NCBI RefSeq assembly: GCF_902806265.1
Contig: NZ_CADCVZ010000019.1
Coordinates: 1 to 41,826, forward strand
Source: an uncultured Sphingomonas sp.
GTDB taxonomy: Bacteria; Pseudomonadota; Alphaproteobacteria; Sphingomonadales; Sphingomonadaceae
Length of the DNA: 41,826 nt
Direction of reading: 5' to 3'
Part shown: positions 1 through 8,541 of the stretch, one piece after another
Position numbering within the stretch: the stretch's first letter is position 1
Layout: each line of letters opens with the position of its first letter
Notes under the pieces: generated by a model
Database searches by the model: none
What the model saw: the letters and a program-made list of their open reading frames with translations, nothing else
What the model was told of the DNA's origin: nothing
Program-made: the position numbers and the translations under genes

Positions 1-1681
1 CCAGAGTATCGACGCCGTTCTGATTGCCATCCCGGAAGGTCAGTTCGTACGGGTCCAAGTCGAGCGAGAACGGCACCATGATCAAAGGCGTGTTGCCGTT
101 CAGCGTGGAATAGCGCTGGGCATTGCTGAAGCCGGCATCGCGGTCGTTGAATCGCAGCCCGACATCGACTGCCCGCAGCCATGGCGTGACGTCCTTGAGC
201 GTGGCATCAAGGCGCGCTTGGTAATCGTCGCCCTTGGCAATCAGCTGGCGATCGAAGAAACCGCGGTAAAGGTAATTGCTGCGATCGGTGGTATCCACGC
301 CCGTGAAGTCAAACTCGGCACCACCATCGCCGCTGGTATCGAAATCGACGTCAACCCTCGGTGCAGCCGTAAGGCGGTAGTCGAAGGAGTAGATCGACAG
401 GTCGAATTTGCTCTTGGTACGGGCAAGGTCCAGACCGATCCGGAAGCGGTCGTTCTCCCAGATGGCGCCGCCCGCCACCTGGTAGGTGTTGGTTTCCTCA
501 CGGGTAGCGGACTGGAACCCGTCCGGTACGCAGCACGAGGTCGCCGTGAGCGAGCCCGGGTATCCGAAGCTGTCCCCCTCATCGTCAATTGTGACGTTCG
601 TGTAGGCCGCCGCGCCGAACAGCGGAACGAACAGGGAGCGATCCGACACCTCCCGCCGGAACCCTTGGTACAGGCCGTCCACATAGACCTGAAGGTTGTC
701 GGCCGCCCGCCATTGCACGGCGAAGTTGCCTGCCGGGCGCCAGCGCTTGCCGGCGTTCTGGAACAACCCGACGACCACCGGCACCCGCACCGTCTGCCCG
801 GCGATGTTGTTACCCAGGTTGTCGCGGAACACGGTCGGGTCGAGCGGGTCCGGATTGATCCCGAAAAAGTCGCCGCTGTTGAACCGGCTGTTGTCGTTAT
901 AATTCAACTCCGTGTAGCTGGCGTTCACCAGCAAGCCGATTTCCCCAATCCCCGTGTCGAAGCGGTCCGACACCAAAAGGTTACCGTTCCAGGCCACGTC
1001 GTTGGCCAAGTCGGCGTAAGTAGCGTTGAGGCTTCCGGAGATTTCGCGGTCCTTGAAGTCGAACGGCCGGCGCGAGCGCACGTTGATCAGGCCAGCAAGG
1101 TTACCCTCGATTTGCTCAGCCGTTTGCGACTTGAACACCTCCAACGCGGCCACGCTGCCCGCAGGGAAGTCCTGCGGGGCGACGTTGCGTGCTTCGGCAG
1201 TAAAAATCTCGCGTCCGTTGTAGGTCGTGGCAGGGTCCCGCAGGCCGCGTAGGAATATGTCGCCCGCTTCACCCGCGGCACGCTCCACGGTGATCCCCGG
1301 CACGCGCGCGAGGGCCTCGGATACGGTTCGATCCGGCAGCTTGCCGATGTCTTCGGCGACGATCACGTCGACGATCTGGTCACTGTTGCGTTTGATGTTC
1401 TGCGCGGACTGAAGCGAGCGGCGAAGGCCGGTGACCACAATGGCCTCGCCCTCGTCGGCAGTCTGGTCCTGTCCAGTAGCAGTCTGCACGGCATCGTCGG
1501 TCTGCGGTGAGCCCTGGTCGGGTGCGGGGGTGCTTTGCGCCTCCACGGCGGGGTCGGTCGGAGCCGCGGGTCCCGTGTCCTCGACAGGAGGAGGAGGAGT
1601 CGTCTGCGCTGCGGCCGGAACGGCGCCAAGGATCAATGCCCCCGCCGATGCCGAGCAGAGAACGATGGATTTCAGCCGCAT
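1..1681 (-). CDS. TonB-dependent receptor (C-terminus cut by window edge)
   Basis: Outer-membrane receptor for energy-dependent substrate uptake. The reading frame stays open from the ATG at 1681 to the left edge (560 codons) and the rest of the barrel lies outside the window. Residues 1-26 form a signal peptide ending in VPAAAQ. A Pro/Gln/Asp-rich linker follows to about residue 75, then a TonB-box-like EAIVVTG (79-85) and a plug domain with AEDIGKLPDRTVSEAL and a GLINVRSRRP-type plug end. This plug style belongs to the large Caulobacter/Sphingomonas receptor group often linked to carbohydrates or other complex substrates. It lies downstream of a sugar ABC importer on the same strand, 144 bases after the binding protein, so import of the same glycoside is a reasonable inference. 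The specificity itself cannot be read from the sequence. Confidence 0.93.
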   Translation of the reverse strand, partial: MRLKSIVLCSASAGALILGAVPAAAQTTPPPPVEDTGPAAPTDPAVEAQSTPAPDQGSPQTDDAVQTATGQDQTADEGEAIVVTGLRRSLQSAQNIKRNSDQIVDVIVAEDIGKLPDRTVSEALARVPGITVERAAGEAGDIFLRGLRDPATTYNGREIFTAEARNVAPQDFPAGSVAALEVFKSQTAEQIEGNLAGLINVRSRRPFDFKDREISGSLNATYADLANDVAWNGNLLVSDRFDTGIGEIGLLVNASYTELNYNDNSRFNSGDFFGINPDPLDPTVFRDNLGNNIAGQTVRVPVVVGLFQNAGKRWRPAGNFAVQWRAADNLQVYVDGLYQGFRREVSDRSLFVPLFGAAAYTNVTIDDEGDSFGYPGSLTATSCCVPDGFQSATREETNTYQVAGGAIWENDRFRIGLDLARTKSKFDLSIYSFDYRLTAAPRVDVDFDTSGDGGAEFDFTGVDTTDRSNYLYRGFFDRQLIAKGDDYQARLDATLKDVTPWLRAVDVGLRFNDRDAGFSNAQRYSTLNGNTPLIMVPFSLDLDPYELTFRDGNQNGVDTL

Positions 1682-1825
1682 GAGGAACCCCTATTCGTAA
1701 GAGCAGCGGGGACGCCCGCACGCCCGATGGGGCAGCTATGCCCGCGGCAGGGCAGCGCACAAGGGTAAGTAGAGAAACTGCAACCTTTTACTCGGGGGCT
1801 GTTGCCCGGGAGTTACTCAAACGAG

Positions 1826-3133
1826 CTATTGCAGCTCGGCCAGGAACTCGTTGACCCGGCGGTCGGCGTCAGCCAGCGCCCGCGCCGAGGATTTCTGACC
1901 GGTGATCGCCGCGGACATCTCCTCGCCGACGATGCCTTCCACCGCTGACTGGCGCTGCACGGTACCGGGCAGCGCGCGGCCGATGCTTCCAAGCGGGGCG
2001 ATGTTGGCTCGCTGCGGCAGGGCGCGGAAACGCTCGCTTGCCAGCACGGCCGCGAGGGCCGGCAGGTGACCGGTGCGGGCCCAGTCGTAGTTATGTGCGG
2101 CCATGAAGCGGAAAAAGCGGGCGATCGCTTCGCGCTGCTTGGCCGTGCGTTCGCGCGTCGGCACCGCCCAGGCATGGCCGCCGACATATTCGACGTGCTC
2201 ACCCCACAGTCGCGGGTAGGGGTAAACGGCGTAAGCGTTGTGCAGCGGCCGGCCCGGCGTGACGCTTTCCTGCTGGAACTGGCCGATCATCCAGGTGCCC
2301 GTCGGGTAGATGCCGCCCTCCCCGCTCATGAAGGCGGCAATGGCGGCGGGCGTGTCCATGTTGCTGGTGCCGAGGCCCTCCGCCGTCAGCTGGCGGAAGA
2401 AGTCCGCCACCTTGCGGCCTTCGGGCGTGTTGACCCGCAGCCGGTTCGGCGCCGGGAAGATCGGCGCGCCCTGCGCCATCATGTAGGTGTAGAGCGTCCG
2501 CGCCGCGCCGGCCGGATCGCCGACCAGGCTCTGGATCAGGTAAGGCTTGCCGGTGCGCTCGCGAAACTGGCGGGCGTGGGCGAGGAATTCCTCCGGCGAC
2601 GTCGGCAGGATCGGCTCGCCGCCGCGGATCAGCCCGGCCTGCCGGAACAGCAAGGTGTTCACATGGTAAAGGCCGCCGTGCGTATCCCAGGGAAGGCCGT
2701 ACGCCTGACCCTTGATCGACACTCCGTCGCGTCCGGCCGGCGTAAACGCGCCCGGGCTGATCCCGGCCTGGCTCAGGTAGGACCCGACCGGCTCGAGCAG
2801 CCCCTTGGCAGCATAGTCGGCCATCACCCCGGTGTGCATGGCGACCAGGTCGGGCGGATCGCGCGCCGCCATCTGCGCGGTCAGCTGCGGATAGCCGGGC
2901 CAGGCGATCACGTTGACGTCGACCTGGACGTCCGGGTTCTCCGCGTTGAACTTATTGACTAGCGCCGTGACGATCCCGCACTCGCCTTCGGCCTTCGAGA
3001 CGTCGGTCTTGCCGCCATACTCCGCGCCGCACTCGCCGAAGAAGCGCTGCAGGTAGATGTGGGTCTTATCGTCCGCTTGCGCGCAGCTGCCGAGCGCCAG
3101 CGCCGCGAGGACAGCCAGGAGCAGCCGCATCAT
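1826..3133 (-). CDS. ABC transporter extracellular solute-binding protein (sugar type), lipoprotein
   Basis: Family 1 (MalE/UgpB-like) periplasmic binding protein of 435 aa that hands its ligand to the permeases encoded just upstream. The N-terminus MMRLLLAVLAALALGSC ends in a lipobox-like LGSC, suggesting a lipid-anchored protein. Family-typical segments follow: FNAENPDVQVDVNVIAWPGY, a PDLVAMHTG stretch and a GLPWDTHGGLYHVNTLLF stretch. The start at 3133 is chosen because it overlaps the permease stop as ATGA and gives a clean signal sequence. The frame stays open further upstream, but that part is only antisense to the permease frame. The ligand is unknown; the family handles oligosaccharides, glycosides and glycerol-3-phosphate. 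Confidence 0.92.
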   Translation of the reverse strand: MMRLLLAVLAALALGSCAQADDKTHIYLQRFFGECGAEYGGKTDVSKAEGECGIVTALVNKFNAENPDVQVDVNVIAWPGYPQLTAQMAARDPPDLVAMHTGVMADYAAKGLLEPVGSYLSQAGISPGAFTPAGRDGVSIKGQAYGLPWDTHGGLYHVNTLLFRQAGLIRGGEPILPTSPEEFLAHARQFRERTGKPYLIQSLVGDPAGAARTLYTYMMAQGAPIFPAPNRLRVNTPEGRKVADFFRQLTAEGLGTSNMDTPAAIAAFMSGEGGIYPTGTWMIGQFQQESVTPGRPLHNAYAVYPYPRLWGEHVEYVGGHAWAVPTRERTAKQREAIARFFRFMAAHNYDWARTGHLPALAAVLASERFRALPQRANIAPLGSIGRALPGTVQRQSAVEGIVGEEMSAAITGQKSSARALADADRRVNEFLAELQ

Positions 3134-3972
3134 TTCAGCGCCGCTCCCGCCATCGCCCGGACGATCTGCTTCTGGAAGATGATGTACACGATGAAGATGG
3201 GGATGGAGGCGAACACCGCCTGCGCCATCAGGAACCCGAGGCCGCTGGTCTGCGCATAGTTCATCTGGCTCGCGGCGAGCCCGACGGTCAGCGTGTACAT
3301 GTCGCTGCGGGTGGCGGAGATCAGCGGCCACCAATAATCGTTCCACGAGCCCAGGAAGGTGAACACCGCCAGAGTCGATTGCGCCGGGATGGTGAGCGGC
3401 AGGATCACCCGCCAGAAGATGGTGAAGCGCGACGCGCCGTCCAGCATCGCCGCCTCGTCCAGCTCCTTGGGGATCGCACGCATGTACTGCGTCATGAAGA
3501 ACACGCCGAACGGCCCGATCAGCCCGGGCAGGATCAGGCCGGGATAGCTGTTGTGCAGCCCCAGCGTCGCGAATAGCTGGTGCTGCGGCAGGATCACCGC
3601 CTGGCTGGGGATGGCGAGCCCGAGCAGGACCAGCACGAACAGGCTGCGACGGAACGGAAAGTCGAGCCGGGCGAAACCATAGCCGGCGAGACTGGCCAGG
3701 ACGAGCACGCCCGCCGTCGTGCCGAGCGAAACGATCGCGCTGTTGAGCAGCCAGCGCATGGTCGAACTGTTGCCGAAGATCGCGCCGTAGTTCTCAAGCG
3801 TATACGGGCCACCGAGCGCGGCGCCGCTATTGCCGACCAGCTCGGCATTGCTCTTGAGGCTGAGCAGCAGTGTCCACACCAGCGGCGCGACCATCAGCGC
3901 CGCGGCCGTCAGGAGCGCCGCCCAGACGAGCGGAGGGAGGCGATCGTCGGAGCGGCTAGCGGCCATCTTCAC
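3130..3972 (-). CDS. ABC sugar transporter inner-membrane permease, MalG type
   Basis: Second permease subunit (280 aa, usual family length) with about six membrane segments, beginning with one near residues 14-36. The EAA loop that docks on the ATPase is clear: KELDEAAMLDGASRFTIFWR. A MalG-style C-terminus ends in a hydrophobic helix and a short basic tail. The start can be the ATG at 3972 or the one at 3966; both overlap the end of the MalF-like gene by 11-17 bases, so the two are translationally coupled. Its stop overlaps the start of the binding-protein gene. It acts in the plasma membrane as a heterodimer with the product of 3956-4837. Confidence 0.95.
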   Translation of the reverse strand: MKMAASRSDDRLPPLVWAALLTAAALMVAPLVWTLLLSLKSNAELVGNSGAALGGPYTLENYGAIFGNSSTMRWLLNSAIVSLGTTAGVLVLASLAGYGFARLDFPFRRSLFVLVLLGLAIPSQAVILPQHQLFATLGLHNSYPGLILPGLIGPFGVFFMTQYMRAIPKELDEAAMLDGASRFTIFWRVILPLTIPAQSTLAVFTFLGSWNDYWWPLISATRSDMYTLTVGLAASQMNYAQTSGLGFLMAQAVFASIPIFIVYIIFQKQIVRAMAGAALK

Positions 3973-4837
3973 CCGCCCGGACGCGGCCCGTCAGCATGTA
4001 TTGGGTCAGGGTCACCGCCAGGATGATCAGGAACAGGATTTCCGCCGCCGCCGAGGCATAGCCGAGTTCCCACCGGCCGAAGGCGGTTTCAAACAGGAAC
4101 AGCACGGCGGTGCGCGATGCCCCGCTCGGACCGCCCGCGGTCAGCAGCTGGGATTGGCCGAAGATCTGCAGCTGGGCGGCGGTCTGCAGCATAACGACCA
4201 GGATGGTGGTGCGACGGAGGCTCGGCAGGGTCACCCGCCAGAAGGTCGTCCACTTGCTTGCCCGGTCGAGCGCAGCGGCCTCGTACATGTCCTGCGGGAT
4301 CTGCTGCAGGCCGGCGAGGAACAGCAGCATGGGGAACCCTACCGACCACCAGATGGTGGTCATCGCCAGCGCCGGCAGCACCAGATTGGGTGCGCTCAGG
4401 AACGGCAGCGGCTCGCGGCCGAGCGCGGTCCACAGCTCGCCCAGCAGCCCTGCATCCGGCGCCAGGATGAAGCGCCAGATCAGGGTGACGATGGTGACCG
4501 ACAGCACGGCCGAGGAGAAGAACACCCCGCGCAGAATGGCCGCGCTGCGGGTCGCCCGGTTGAGCGCCAGAGCCAGGGCCAGGGCGACCACCGTCAACAG
4601 CGGGACGATCATCAGGGTCACGAGGAAGGTGTTGATCAGCGATTGGCCGAACACCGGATCGGCCGCCAGGCGGGCGTAGTTCGCCAGTCCGACAAAGGTG
4701 CCGCCCCCGAACAGATCGACCTGGTACAGGCTCAGCCACAAGCCCCGCAGCAGGGGGTAGATGAGGATCAGCAGGTAGAGGAGCAGAAACGGGGCGACGA
4801 ACAGCAGTCCCTGCCAGCGTCGCTCCGCGCTCGTCAT
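3956..4837 (-). CDS. ABC sugar transporter inner-membrane permease, MalF type
   Basis: First permease subunit (293 aa), similar in size to UgpA/LacF-type proteins without the large periplasmic loop of E. coli MalF. The N-terminal segment LLFVAPFLLLYLLILIYPLL is a typical first membrane helix, and the EAA loop MYEAAALDRASKWTTFWRV lies about two-thirds along. The start codon overlaps the stop of the ATPase gene by four bases (ATGA), showing coupled translation. It pairs with the MalG-like subunit and the MalK-like ATPase to form a complete importer. Confidence 0.95.
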   Translation of the reverse strand: MTSAERRWQGLLFVAPFLLLYLLILIYPLLRGLWLSLYQVDLFGGGTFVGLANYARLAADPVFGQSLINTFLVTLMIVPLLTVVALALALALNRATRSAAILRGVFFSSAVLSVTIVTLIWRFILAPDAGLLGELWTALGREPLPFLSAPNLVLPALAMTTIWWSVGFPMLLFLAGLQQIPQDMYEAAALDRASKWTTFWRVTLPSLRRTTILVVMLQTAAQLQIFGQSQLLTAGGPSGASRTAVLFLFETAFGRWELGYASAAAEILFLIILAVTLTQYMLTGRVRAGEDGR

Positions 4838-5925
4838 GCGGCCGCCCGGTGGTAGCCGGTGCCATCCGGGCCGAACAGGTGCGCAGCCGCGCCGTCAATG
4901 CTGAGACCGACCCGGTCGCCGACCTTCGCTGACGTGGTGCCCGCATCCTCCGCGGTGATGGCGGCGCCGTCGTCGAGCCGGGCATAGACCAGCGAGCGCT
5001 CGCCAAGCCGTTCGACGAGCTGGACTTCGGCGTCGGTGGTGCCCTGCCCCTGGCCGCAAACGCGGACGCCTTCCGGCCGCATCCCGATCTCGACCGCGCC
5101 GCTTCCGGGCAGACCATCGGTCGGCACCTGCGTGTCCAGCCGCGTGCCGTTACCCAGGAGCACGGACGCGAACGCGCCCCCATCCGCCAGCCGGGCCGGG
5201 ATGATGGTCATAGCCGGCGAGCCGACGAAGCGCGCGACGAAGCTGTTGGCGGGCCGGCTGTAGATCTCCATTGGCGGCGCGACCTGCTGGATCCGGCGGT
5301 CGTTGAAGACCACGATCCGGTCGGCCAGCGTCATCGCTTCGGCCTGGTCGTGGGTGACCATGATCACGCCCGCATCAACCCGCTGCCGCAGCTGGGCGAG
5401 TTCGACTCGGGTGCGCAGCCGCAGGGCCGCGTCGAGATTGGACAACGGCTCATCCAGGAGGAACAGCCGCGGCTTCTTCACGATCGCCCGCCCGATCGCC
5501 ACGCGCTGGCGTTGCCCGCCCGACATCTGCGCCGGCTTGCGGTCGAGCAGCTCCTCAATCTCCAGCGTTCTGGCGGCGTCGGTGACCAGCCCGTCGATTT
5601 CGGCACGGGGCACGCGCGCGTTCTTGAGGCCGAACGCCATGTTCTCGCGAACCGTCATGTGCGGGTAGAGCGCGTAGTGCTGGAACACCATTGCGACCCC
5701 GCGGTCGCCTGGCGGAAGCGTGTCGATCCTGCGGTCATCCAGGATGACCTCGCCCTCGTCGGACGTTTCGAGCCCCGCGACGATCCGCAGCAGGGTTGAC
5801 TTGCCCGATCCCGACGGCCCGAGAAAGGCGATGAACTCACGCGGGGCGACGTCCAGGTCCACGCCGGCGAGAACTTCCGTTCCCTTGAAAGCCTTGCGGA
5901 TGTTGCGGAGTTGGAGCCCGGGCAC
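4834..5925 (-). CDS. ABC sugar transporter ATPase, MalK/UgpC type
   Basis: Cytoplasmic ATPase of the sugar importer (363 aa, the usual MalK/UgpC length). Visible motifs are Walker A GPSGSGKS (36-43), Q-loop Q82, signature MSGGQRQR (134-141), Walker B LFLLDEP (154-160) and H-loop H192. A C-terminal TOBE/OB-like regulatory domain follows, with GMRPEGV. The start is the GTG at 5925, preceded by AAGGTG at a good ribosome-binding distance. It is the first importer gene and lies 41 bases after the DUF1003 gene, so it is probably read from the promoter near 9.9 kb, although a local promoter cannot be excluded. Confidence 0.96.
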   Translation of the reverse strand: MPGLQLRNIRKAFKGTEVLAGVDLDVAPREFIAFLGPSGSGKSTLLRIVAGLETSDEGEVILDDRRIDTLPPGDRGVAMVFQHYALYPHMTVRENMAFGLKNARVPRAEIDGLVTDAARTLEIEELLDRKPAQMSGGQRQRVAIGRAIVKKPRLFLLDEPLSNLDAALRLRTRVELAQLRQRVDAGVIMVTHDQAEAMTLADRIVVFNDRRIQQVAPPMEIYSRPANSFVARFVGSPAMTIIPARLADGGAFASVLLGNGTRLDTQVPTDGLPGSGAVEIGMRPEGVRVCGQGQGTTDAEVQLVERLGERSLVYARLDDGAAITAEDAGTTSAKVGDRVGLSIDGAAAHLFGPDGTGYHRAAA

Positions 5926-5966
5926 GTAATCACCTTAGCGCCAACCGCCTGCGCCGCAACGGCCTT

Positions 5967-6539
5967 CTACTTTCCGCCTTCGCTCTCTTCGATCCGTTCC
6001 AGCACCGCTTCGGGGGCGACGTTGCGCTTAAGTTCCTCGAGTTCCGGGTTGCGGGCTTCCTCAATGCCGAGCTTGTCGGCGATCCGCGCGACCAATTCGA
6101 TTAGCCGGGTGACCTCATGCTCGGACAGGAGGCTGATCTGCAGGTCGAGATCAGCTCGCCGGTCCGCCGCCGCCGCAGCGCGGTTCTGGCTGATCAGGAT
6201 GAAGGTGGACAGAAAGATTGCTTCAACCGACGCGACGGTCGCCAGGATGACGAAGGTCGGGTCGAATGGTTCGAACGGAGTCAGCCGCACGTTCACCAAG
6301 ACCCAGGCGATCACCAGAACGGCATGGATCCCGACAAAGGTGATGGAGCCGGCGAACTGGCTGATGGCGTCCGCAAGCCGGTCCTGCAGCGACGCGTCGG
6401 CCGCTTCCTGCCGCCGCCGCTCGGCCAGCGCCTCAATGTTCCGTTCGAGCGCCGTGGCGAGCCCCGAGGAGGGCGCCACGGTCGGCGTGCGGCTAGGCGG
6501 AGGTTGGCTGCTCACCGCGGATGAACGTTTCGGTGGCAT
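5967..6539 (-). CDS. DUF1003 family membrane protein
   Basis: Small membrane protein of the DUF1003 family; function unknown. The diagnostic core is GSITFVGIHAV, followed by a loop with FEPFDPTFVIL and SVEAIFLSTFILISQNR, giving two membrane helices. A charged, probably helical C-terminal tail follows. The ATG at 6539 gives 190 aa and overlaps the inositol-phosphate synthase by 47 bases. A GTG at 6479 would give 170 aa, start just after the synthase stop and still include all conserved sequence. I cannot choose between them because neither has a strong ribosome-binding site. The N-terminal extension is Pro/Ser-rich and not part of the family core. Confidence 0.88.
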   Translation of the reverse strand: MPPKRSSAVSSQPPPSRTPTVAPSSGLATALERNIEALAERRRQEAADASLQDRLADAISQFAGSITFVGIHAVLVIAWVLVNVRLTPFEPFDPTFVILATVASVEAIFLSTFILISQNRAAAAADRRADLDLQISLLSEHEVTRLIELVARIADKLGIEEARNPELEELKRNVAPEAVLERIEESEGGK

Positions 6540-7605
6540 GGAGAGCTTCGTCGTCGGTCATCTGCTCGGGCGGATGCTTGCAGAAATAGGCGGCGGGCGC
6601 GATCACTGGACCGCCGAGCCCGCGGTCGAGCGCGACCTTGGCGCAGCGGATCATGTCGATTGCAACGCCCGCGCTGTTGGGCGAGTCCTCGACCGACAGC
6701 CGCAGCTCCAGGTTCATCGGCACGCCGCCGAACATGCGGCCTTCCATGCGCAGGAAGCACAGCTTGTTGTCGTTCTGCCAGGCGACATAGTCGGAAGGGC
6801 CGACGTGGATGTTCTCGTCGTCCAGCCGGCGTTCGGCGACCGACTGCACGGCCTCGGTCTTCGACTCCTTCTTCTGCTTGAGGCGCGAGCGCTCGAGCAT
6901 GTTGAGGAAGTCGGTGTTGCCACCCGTGTTGAGCTGGTAGGTCCGGTCCAGCCGCACGCCGCGCTTGGCGAACAGGTCGGTTAGAACCCGGTGCACGATG
7001 GTCGCACCCAGCTGCGCCTTGATGTCGTCGCCGACCACCGGCACGCCGCGCTCGGCGAACCGCCGGGCCCAGACGGGGTCGCTGGCGATGAACACGGGAA
7101 TGCAGTTGACGAAGGCGACGCCCGCTTCGAGCGCGCACTCGGCGTAGAACTCGGTCGCTTGCTGGCTGCCGACCGGCAGGTAGTTCATCAGCACGTGCGC
7201 GCCCGTCTCCCGGAGCACCCGCACCACCTCGGCTTGGTCGGGCTCCGGCTCATCGGCAACGACGAACGTCCGCTCGGCTGGGTAATCGGCCATGTGCGCG
7301 GCCACACCGTCGAGCCTGCGCCCCATCAACACGCTTGCGCCGGTCGGCGGCACATGGTTGCAGAACACGGCCGTGTTGTTCGGCTTGGCGAAGATCGCCG
7401 CGTTAACGTCCTGCCCGACCTTGCGCGCATCCACGTCCCAGGCCGCGACGACCTTGAGATCCTTGGGTCGGTAGCCGCCGAGGTCCCAGTGCATCAGGCC
7501 GATCTGCTCGTTGGCCCCGCCGTTCTGGTAATGGGCGATGCCCTGCACCAGGCTGGACGCACAATTGCCGACCCCGACGACGGCAATGTTGATGGTCGGG
7601 TCCAT
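6493..7605 (-). CDS. ino1: Inositol-3-phosphate synthase, actinobacterial type
   Basis: Converts glucose 6-phosphate to 1D-myo-inositol 3-phosphate in an NAD-dependent reaction. At 370 aa it matches the length of the actinobacterial enzyme. Signature segments include VGVGNCASSLVQGI (NAD-binding loop), the LPVGSQQATEFY and NCIPVFIASDPVWARRF stretches, GDDIKAQLGATI with the catalytic lysine region, LNTGGNTDFLNMLERSRL and DSPNSAGVAIDMIR. These match Mycobacterium tuberculosis Ino1 closely as I remember it, unlike the longer eukaryotic form. The neighbouring sugar-nucleotide enzymes and glycosyltransferases suggest that inositol phosphate is a building block or acceptor for the product of this locus. 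Twelve bases separate it from the glycosidase gene upstream. Confidence 0.95.
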   Translation of the reverse strand: MDPTINIAVVGVGNCASSLVQGIAHYQNGGANEQIGLMHWDLGGYRPKDLKVVAAWDVDARKVGQDVNAAIFAKPNNTAVFCNHVPPTGASVLMGRRLDGVAAHMADYPAERTFVVADEPEPDQAEVVRVLRETGAHVLMNYLPVGSQQATEFYAECALEAGVAFVNCIPVFIASDPVWARRFAERGVPVVGDDIKAQLGATIVHRVLTDLFAKRGVRLDRTYQLNTGGNTDFLNMLERSRLKQKKESKTEAVQSVAERRLDDENIHVGPSDYVAWQNDNKLCFLRMEGRMFGGVPMNLELRLSVEDSPNSAGVAIDMIRCAKVALDRGLGGPVIAPAAYFCKHPPEQMTDDEALHATETFIRGEQPTSA

Positions 7606-7617
7606 GGGTCCTCGTCC

Positions 7618-8541
7618 TTATTCAGCGGCCACGCGGGCCGCGGTGGCGCTAGCCGGCGCATAGCGCTCGATCATCTGCGCGCAGAAGTCAGCGAACTGCT
7701 GCGGGTCCTTGGGTGGGCTGGTGTGGTGCGGCGCGATGCCCAGATGCTCGGGGGTGAAGCAGAAGGTGACTGTGGTGTCGAAGTCGGCAAGCGCTTCCAT
7801 CTGCCGGTCGAACCAGCCGATCGCGTCGGGGCGGAAGCTGTCGGCCCAGCTGAGGCCGGTACGCAGCTTGGTGACGCCGAGCCGCTTCATCCAGGCGACC
7901 GCATCGTCGAGCCGGGGGTCGTGATAATGGAACCACTGCATGAGGCCCATGCCCGCCGCATAAGGCTCGAACGCCTTTAGGCCCAGCTTGGGCATCCCGT
8001 CGGCCTTGATCAGGCCCATGTAGAAGTGGCGGTAGTAGCTCGACCCCTCCGCCTCGCGGTGGCGGGTGGTGGCGCCCCATTCCTGCGGCAGGTCGAACAG
8101 TGAATACCAGAAGACCTGCGGGACCTTCCCGATCAGCAGCTCGGCGGTTCGCTTGACCCCGAACTCCTGCACTTCTTCCGCCCCAAACGAGCCGACGCCC
8201 ACCTCGCTGACCCACAGCTCATGGTCCGGCACCACCGCCGCGATCTCGTCGACCTTGGCCGGCCATTCGTTGATGTTCCACAGGTTCCAGTCGAGCGGAA
8301 AGCCGTGCAGCGCGACCACGTCGATCTCGTCCAGCACGCCGTAGCCACCCAGCCGCTGGACGAACGAGGGGTCGATCGGCGACATGCCGCCGAGCACGCG
8401 CTTCACGTCCGGGTTCACGCCGGCGATCGCACGCGCCGCGAGCTTGGCCATCTCGCCGAACTTCGACCAGTCGGGATCGATCTCCGGGTCCCAATGCGAC
8501 TTGTTGTTGGGCTCGTTCCAGATCATCGCGGCTTCGATCAA
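7618..8541 (-). CDS. Clan GH-A (GH39-like) glycosidase homologue with permuted TIM-barrel order
   Basis: Glycoside-hydrolase-like protein of about 307 aa. The putative acid/base motif MIWNEPNN sits at the very N-terminus (E10), whereas in ordinary clan GH-A enzymes it ends strand 4, well over 100 residues in. The putative nucleophile is E113 in WVSEVGVG (strand 7), and strand 8 is VFWYSLFDLP. A typical family end, MGLIKADGMPK, lies near residue 180. About 115 more residues then read like the missing first strands: LMQWFHYHD, GVTKLRTGLSWAD, WFDRQMEAL and VTFCFTPEH. The order therefore appears to be strands 4-8 followed by 1-3. The start is TTG 8541, overlapping the methyltransferase stop (TTGA), with AAAGGA about nine bases before it; ATG 8526 is the alternative. 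Substrate unknown. Confidence 0.85.
   Translation of the reverse strand: MIEAAMIWNEPNNKSHWDPEIDPDWSKFGEMAKLAARAIAGVNPDVKRVLGGMSPIDPSFVQRLGGYGVLDEIDVVALHGFPLDWNLWNINEWPAKVDEIAAVVPDHELWVSEVGVGSFGAEEVQEFGVKRTAELLIGKVPQVFWYSLFDLPQEWGATTRHREAEGSSYYRHFYMGLIKADGMPKLGLKAFEPYAAGMGLMQWFHYHDPRLDDAVAWMKRLGVTKLRTGLSWADSFRPDAIGWFDRQMEALADFDTTVTFCFTPEHLGIAPHHTSPPKDPQQFADFCAQMIERYAPASATAARVAAE

Noticed and set aside
1790-1815. Imperfect inverted repeat CTCGGGGGC...GCCCGGGAG as a terminator after the binding-protein gene
   Set aside because: The stem has two adjacent mismatches and is followed by AAAA rather than T on the transcribed minus strand.
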